Shown here one piece after another: positions 60,400-64,000 of a stretch of DNA of 64,000 nt. A program made the translations under genes and the position numbers. The notes under the pieces are model-generated. The model saw nothing but the letters and a program-made list of their open reading frames with translations, had not been told where the DNA came from and ran no database searches. Positions within the stretch are counted from its first letter, which is position 1. Every line of letters starts with the position of its first letter. This DNA comes from Actinobacteria bacterium OV320 (GTDB lineage Bacteria > Actinomycetota > Actinomycetes > Streptomycetales > Streptomycetaceae), in contig LJCX01000025.1 of assembly GCA_001298545.1 (NCBI GenBank), positions 124,001 through 188,000 of the forward strand. Reading direction: 5' to 3'.

Positions 60400-61863
60400 C
60401 TACCGGGACACCGGGACGGGGGAGGTTCCGGCCGCCTCTGGGGTCCGTCCGGCCAGTCGCTCGCGCCAGGCGGCCAGTACGGCGGGGTCGGTGGCCGGGG
60501 TCGCCAGGGACACGGCGAGGTAGGCGGCCAGGGAGGCGAGGAGGCCGTAGTAGACCGGCTCGTTGGCGAGGATGCCGTAGCCGGCCATCAGGCCGATCAC
60601 CGCGACGCCGCCGGCCACGACGGAGGCGAGGGCGCCCTGGACCGTGCCGCGCTTCCAGAGCAGTCCGCCGAGGATGGGCACCAGCAGTCCGCCGACGAGC
60701 AGGTTGTACGCCACGGTCAGCGCCTCGACGACGTTGTTCAGGGCGATCGCCGTGATGATCACCGCGACGCCCATCAGGAGGATGAACAGGCGGTTGCCCC
60801 TGACCTCGTCGCGCTCCTCGTCCCCGGCGCCGGCGACGCCCCGCAGCCGGGACCAGATGTCGTTGTTGGCGACGGTCGCGCAGGCGATCAGCGCGCCGGA
60901 CGAGGTCGACATCACCGCGGCGAGCGCGGCGGCCAGCACCAGTCCCCGCACACCGACCGGGAGTTCGTCCTTGACGATCGTCGCGAAGGCGGCGTCGGCG
61001 GAGGCGAGGTTCGGGTAGAGCACCTTGGCCGCGGTGCCGATGACGGCGCCGGCGAGGGCGTACACGAGGCAGTAGGTGCCCGCGACCGTGCCGCCCCACT
61101 TCGCCGTCCGGTCGCCGCGGGCGGTGAACACGCGCTGCCAGATGTCCTGGCCGATGAGCATGCCGAACGTATAGATCAGCACGTAGGTGAAGATGGTCTC
61201 GCCGCCGATGCCCAGCGGGTCGAAGTAGCCGGTCGGCAGCTTCGCCTTCATCTCGCCGAAGCCGCCCGCCCGCACCACCGCGATCGGCAGCAGCAGCAGG
61301 AGCACGCCGATCGTCTTCACCACGAACTGCACCATGTCGGTGAGGGTGATCGACCACATGCCGCCGAGCGTCGAGTACGCGACGACGATCGAGCCGCCGA
61401 GGACGATCGCGACGGTCCTGTTCATGTCGAAGAGGACGTCGAAGATGGTGGCGTAGGCGATGGTCGACGTCACGGCGAGCATCAGGGTGTACGCCCACAT
61501 CACCACGCCCGAGATCACACCGGCCCGGCCGCCGTAGCGCAGGTCCAGCATCTCGGAGACCGTGTAGACCTTGAGGCGGGCGATCCGGGCCGAGAAGAAG
61601 ACGGAGAGGGCGAGCAGGCCCAGACCGATGGTGAACACCATCCAGGCGCCGGACAGCCCGTACTGGTATCCCAGACCCACGCCACCGATGGTGGACGCGC
61701 CGCCGAGGACGATCGCCGCCATGGTGCCGGAGTACATGACGGGCCCGAGGCGGCGCCCGGCGACGAGGAACTCGCTCTTCGAGCGGGCGCGGCGCATGCC
61801 CCACCAGCCCATGGCCAGCATGCCGGCCAGATAGACGGCGATCACGGTGTAGTCGACGGCCAT
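60400..61863 (-). CDS. Sodium:solute symporter (SSS family)
   Basis: 487 residues with about thirteen helices. Family features: VIAVYLAGMLAMGWWGMRRA, GTMAAIVLGGASTIGGVGLG, KVYTVSEMLDLRYGGRAGVI, VVAYSTLGGMWSITLTDMVQ (the SSS signature region), FGMLIGQDIWQRVFTARGDR and LAAVMSTSSGALIACATVAN. It imports a solute with Na+ across the cytoplasmic membrane. Position at the head of the ureohydrolase/ThDP operon, and divergent from a PucR regulator, suggests a nitrogen-rich substrate such as a guanidino compound, purine derivative or polyamine. Confidence 0.9.
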   Translation of the reverse strand: MAVDYTVIAVYLAGMLAMGWWGMRRARSKSEFLVAGRRLGPVMYSGTMAAIVLGGASTIGGVGLGYQYGLSGAWMVFTIGLGLLALSVFFSARIARLKVYTVSEMLDLRYGGRAGVISGVVMWAYTLMLAVTSTIAYATIFDVLFDMNRTVAIVLGGSIVVAYSTLGGMWSITLTDMVQFVVKTIGVLLLLLPIAVVRAGGFGEMKAKLPTGYFDPLGIGGETIFTYVLIYTFGMLIGQDIWQRVFTARGDRTAKWGGTVAGTYCLVYALAGAVIGTAAKVLYPNLASADAAFATIVKDELPVGVRGLVLAAALAAVMSTSSGALIACATVANNDIWSRLRGVAGAGDEERDEVRGNRLFILLMGVAVIITAIALNNVVEALTVAYNLLVGGLLVPILGGLLWKRGTVQGALASVVAGGVAVIGLMAGYGILANEPVYYGLLASLAAYLAVSLATPATDPAVLAAWRERLAGRTPEAAGTSPVPVSR

Positions 61864-61980
61864 GGGGGCCCACCCTTCTCGATGGCTGAGGTGGTTCGGG
61901 AGTTGACCCTAGGTGGCCGAAAAGTGCCCTGGAAGTGTACGTTTCATCCACTCGATCCGTGCCCAGTGGAGGGAACGTCC

Positions 61981-63462
61981 ATGGTGCCGGAGCCCGCTGT
62001 ACCTCCCGTGGCCCCCGCCGTACCACCCACCCCACCGGTCCCGCTCGCCGCTCTGCTGGCCCGCGAGGACCTCGCCCTGCGGCAGATCGCCGGGCCCGCC
62101 GATCCCGGCACCGTGCTGCACGGGGCACACACCTCGGAGATGGCCGACCCGTACCCGTATCTGCTGGGCGGCGAGCTGCTGCTGACGGCCGGCGTGCACA
62201 TCCCGGAGGCGGCCGGGTCGGGAACCTACTTCGACGACTACGTCTCGCGGATCGTCGCGGCGGGCGGCGCGGCGCTCGGGTTCGGGCTCGCGCCGGTGCA
62301 CGACACCGTGCCGAGGGCGCTGGTCGCCGCCTGCGAGGCGTACGAGCTGCCGCTCCTGGAGGTGCCCCCGCAGACGACGTTCTCGGCCGTGGCCCGCGCG
62401 GTCTGGCAGCTGATGGAACGGGCCCGCACCGCCGAGCTGCGCCGGGTGACGGAGGCCCAGCAGAGCCTCGCGGCCGCCGCCTCCCGCCCGGACCCGGTCC
62501 CGTCCGTCCTGCGGCAGCTCGCCCAGCGGGTCGGGGGGCGCGCGGTGCTGTACGGCCCGGAGGGGACGGAGATCGCGGGGGCGGGAAGGACGTCCGCGGA
62601 CGCCCCCCTCGCCGGGCTCGCCCGCCTCCTCCTCTCCCGCGCCTCCGCCACCGCCAGCGACACCGCCCCCGACGGGACCCAGCTCGCCGCCTACGCGCTC
62701 GGCGCGGGCCGCGGATTCGTGCTCGGGGTGGCGGCCCCCCGGCGTGACCCCGGTGACCACACCATCGCCTCCGTCGCCGCCGTCCTGCTCTCGCTCCTCA
62801 CCGGCGAGCACCAGAGCGGCTCGGGGGCGGCCCGCTCGTCGGCGCTCGTGCGGCTGCTGCTGGGGGCCGCGGCCGCCGAGGTGGCCCCGCTGCTGGGGGG
62901 CGACCGGTGGCTCGTCGTGCACGCCCGTCCGGACGCGCAGGCCGTCGACCCGGTGGCGGCCTCCGCGCTGGGCGCCGGCCTCGGATCACCGCTGGTCGAC
63001 CTCGCGCACGACGTCGTACGGGTCCTCGTCCCGGCCGACGGCCCGCCGCAGCCGCAGCCGGGCTGGACCCTCGGCGTCAGCGCGGACGCGGCCCCCGCCG
63101 ACTGGACGGCCGCCGACGCGCAGGCGGCCCGCGCGCTGGCCCGGGCGCGCGCCACCCGCACGGCGCTCGTCCGGCACGGCTCCGGGGCCGGACTGCGGGA
63201 CCTGGTGCCCGACGACGAGGCCCGGGCCCACGCCCGGGCGCTCCTCGCCCCGATCCGGGCGAGCGCAGCGAGCGCCGCGCTGCTCGAGACGCTGCGCACC
63301 TGGCTCTCGCTGCACGGCAGTTGGGACCGTACGGCGGTGGCGCTGTCCGTGCACCGCAACACCGTGCGGCAGCGGATCGCCCGCTGCGCGGCCCTGTTGG
63401 GGACCGACCTGGACGATCCGGACGTCCGGATGGAGCTGTGGTTCTCGCTGAAACAACAGTGA
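61981..63462 (+). CDS. PucR-family transcriptional regulator
   Basis: 493 residues from the ATG at 61981 with GGAGGGA upstream; the frame is open far upstream by chance. The N-terminal PucR domain (about 22-150) reads LALRQIAGPADPGTVLHGAH, PYLLGGELLLTAGVHIP and YELPLLEVPPQTTFSAVARA. The C-terminal HTH is LETLRTWLSLHGSWDRTAVA, LSVHRNTVRQRIARCAALLG and TDLDDPDVRMELWFSL. PucR proteins control use of purines, GABA, amino acids or other nitrogen sources. It is divergent from the symporter operon with 117 bp between, so it very likely controls it. Confidence 0.9.
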   Translation: MVPEPAVPPVAPAVPPTPPVPLAALLAREDLALRQIAGPADPGTVLHGAHTSEMADPYPYLLGGELLLTAGVHIPEAAGSGTYFDDYVSRIVAAGGAALGFGLAPVHDTVPRALVAACEAYELPLLEVPPQTTFSAVARAVWQLMERARTAELRRVTEAQQSLAAAASRPDPVPSVLRQLAQRVGGRAVLYGPEGTEIAGAGRTSADAPLAGLARLLLSRASATASDTAPDGTQLAAYALGAGRGFVLGVAAPRRDPGDHTIASVAAVLLSLLTGEHQSGSGAARSSALVRLLLGAAAAEVAPLLGGDRWLVVHARPDAQAVDPVAASALGAGLGSPLVDLAHDVVRVLVPADGPPQPQPGWTLGVSADAAPADWTAADAQAARALARARATRTALVRHGSGAGLRDLVPDDEARAHARALLAPIRASAASAALLETLRTWLSLHGSWDRTAVALSVHRNTVRQRIARCAALLGTDLDDPDVRMELWFSLKQQ

Positions 63463-63519
63463 GTGACGCGTGTCCCAGCGTCCGGAACTGCACAGACGCG
63501 CACCGCCCGCTGCCTCACA

Positions 63520-64000
63520 ATGGAAACCATGCCGATACCCGGGACGCCCAGCCGCGCCGAACTCGTCGACCACCTCGTCAGAACCCGTATCGCCGGGGAC
63601 GTCGCCACGCCCCGCGAGAACAACCTCTCCCACTACCGCCAGCTCGCCAACGGTGTCCGCAACTTCTGGCTCGGCCTGGAACTCGGCGACCGCTGGACCG
63701 ACGAGCAGGACGTGCTCGCGGTGATGGCGGAGCGGGTCGGTGTGAACGACGATCCCGAGTTCCGCTACGGCCAGGACACCATCGACCCCGAGCTGACGGT
63801 CGACGGCCTGGACCGGCTCGCGGCCCGGCTGCGCAAAGCGGCCGAAGGACGGCAGCGGGTCCTCTTCGCCACCGGCCACCCCGGTGGTCTCCTCGACGTG
63901 CACCGCGCCACCGCCGCCGCCCTGCGCGCGGCCGGCTGCGAGATCGTCGTCATCCCGGAGGGGCTCCAGACGGACGAGGGGTACGTCTGGCAGCTGGCCG
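63520..64000 (+). CDS. Phosphatase-like protein, N-terminal part
   Basis: The frame opens at an ATG at 63520 (or the in-frame ATG at 63529) and is still open at the right edge, giving 160 residues. Visible are PSRAELVDHLVRTRIAGDVA, NNLSHYRQLANGVRNFWLGL, DEQDVLAVMAERVGVNDDPE, YGQDTIDPELTVDGLDRLAA and RVLFATGHPGGLLDVHRATA. It matches a Streptomyces protein group annotated as phosphatase, whose catalytic part I cannot see fully. TGHPGG.L may bind phosphate. No strong ribosome binding site precedes it, so it may be leaderless. Confidence 0.72.
   Translation, partial: METMPIPGTPSRAELVDHLVRTRIAGDVATPRENNLSHYRQLANGVRNFWLGLELGDRWTDEQDVLAVMAERVGVNDDPEFRYGQDTIDPELTVDGLDRLAARLRKAAEGRQRVLFATGHPGGLLDVHRATAAALRAAGCEIVVIPEGLQTDEGYVWQLA

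Noticed and set aside
59425..61980. Long N-terminal extension of the PucR gene
   Set aside because: The open frame runs antisense through the ureohydrolase and symporter genes; PucR homology and the ribosome binding site begin at 61981.

Overview
The window is high-GC DNA with strong third-position G/C, frequent GTG starts, many 4-nt ATGA/GTGA gene overlaps, and families typical of Streptomyces: mycothiol-type DinB proteins, a PucR regulator, twin-arginine secreted hydrolases and small winged-helix regulators. I read it as a chromosomal core-arm segment of a Streptomyces species. I see no rRNA, tRNA, insertion sequence, integrase, CRISPR array or large biosynthetic cluster.

Layout. 1-270: start of an amino-acid permease. 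0.5-7.7 kb: a myo-inositol catabolic operon on the minus strand (kinase iolC, aldolase-like gene, iolB, iolD, iolA) with a divergent inosose-dehydratase-like gene; an inositol dehydrogenase and transporter are not in this run. 7.9-11.1 kb: an AraC regulator carrying a TTA codon, a 66-residue HTH protein, and an acetyltransferase that overlaps a convergent zinc alcohol dehydrogenase. 11.2-14.3 kb: an MMPL exporter and a divergent TetR regulator sharing a long inverted repeat. 14.4-17 kb: copper chaperone and copper ATPase behind a CsoR-type operator. 17.0-17.7 kb: a 690-bp gap rich in hairpins, including two successive hairpins with the same G-rich loop. 17.7-21.5 kb: citrate synthase and a RecD2-like helicase. 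21.7-27.7 kb: a ribose operon (lacI, rbsA, a fused permease/binding protein, rbsK, rbsD). 27.9-28.9 kb: a small gntR gene divergent from two coupled small ORFs.

28.9-34.6 kb: a minus-strand operon (oxidoreductase, DUF993 aldolase-fold protein, epimerase) with a divergent lacI gene and a second epimerase, probably an oxidative carbohydrate pathway. 35-42.5 kb: MFS exporter, serine hydrolase, LysR, a block of small membrane protein, acetyltransferase, EPSP-synthase paralogue and EamA exporter, then a second LysR. 42.9-46.7 kb: secreted GH3 glycosidase, secreted S37/S28-type peptidase, small secreted protein. 46.9-50.6 kb: a fused two-half ABC exporter. 50.8-56.9 kb: secreted phytase/esterase-like protein, beta-lactamase-fold protein, YkcB-like GT39 membrane glycosyltransferase with a very long Gly-rich linker, secreted endonuclease I and an I36-type inhibitor. 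57-63.5 kb: a sodium:solute symporter, agmatinase-family ureohydrolase, ThDP enzyme and DinB-fold protein in one direction with a divergent PucR regulator, plausibly guanidino-compound catabolism. The window ends inside a phosphatase-like gene.

Themes: almost every operon uses 4-nt start/stop overlaps; divergent regulator/target pairs sit on visible operators; and short tandem repeats cluster at gene ends and promoters, mostly between 33.7 and 40.7 kb. All identifications come from reading the sequence; no database search was run.
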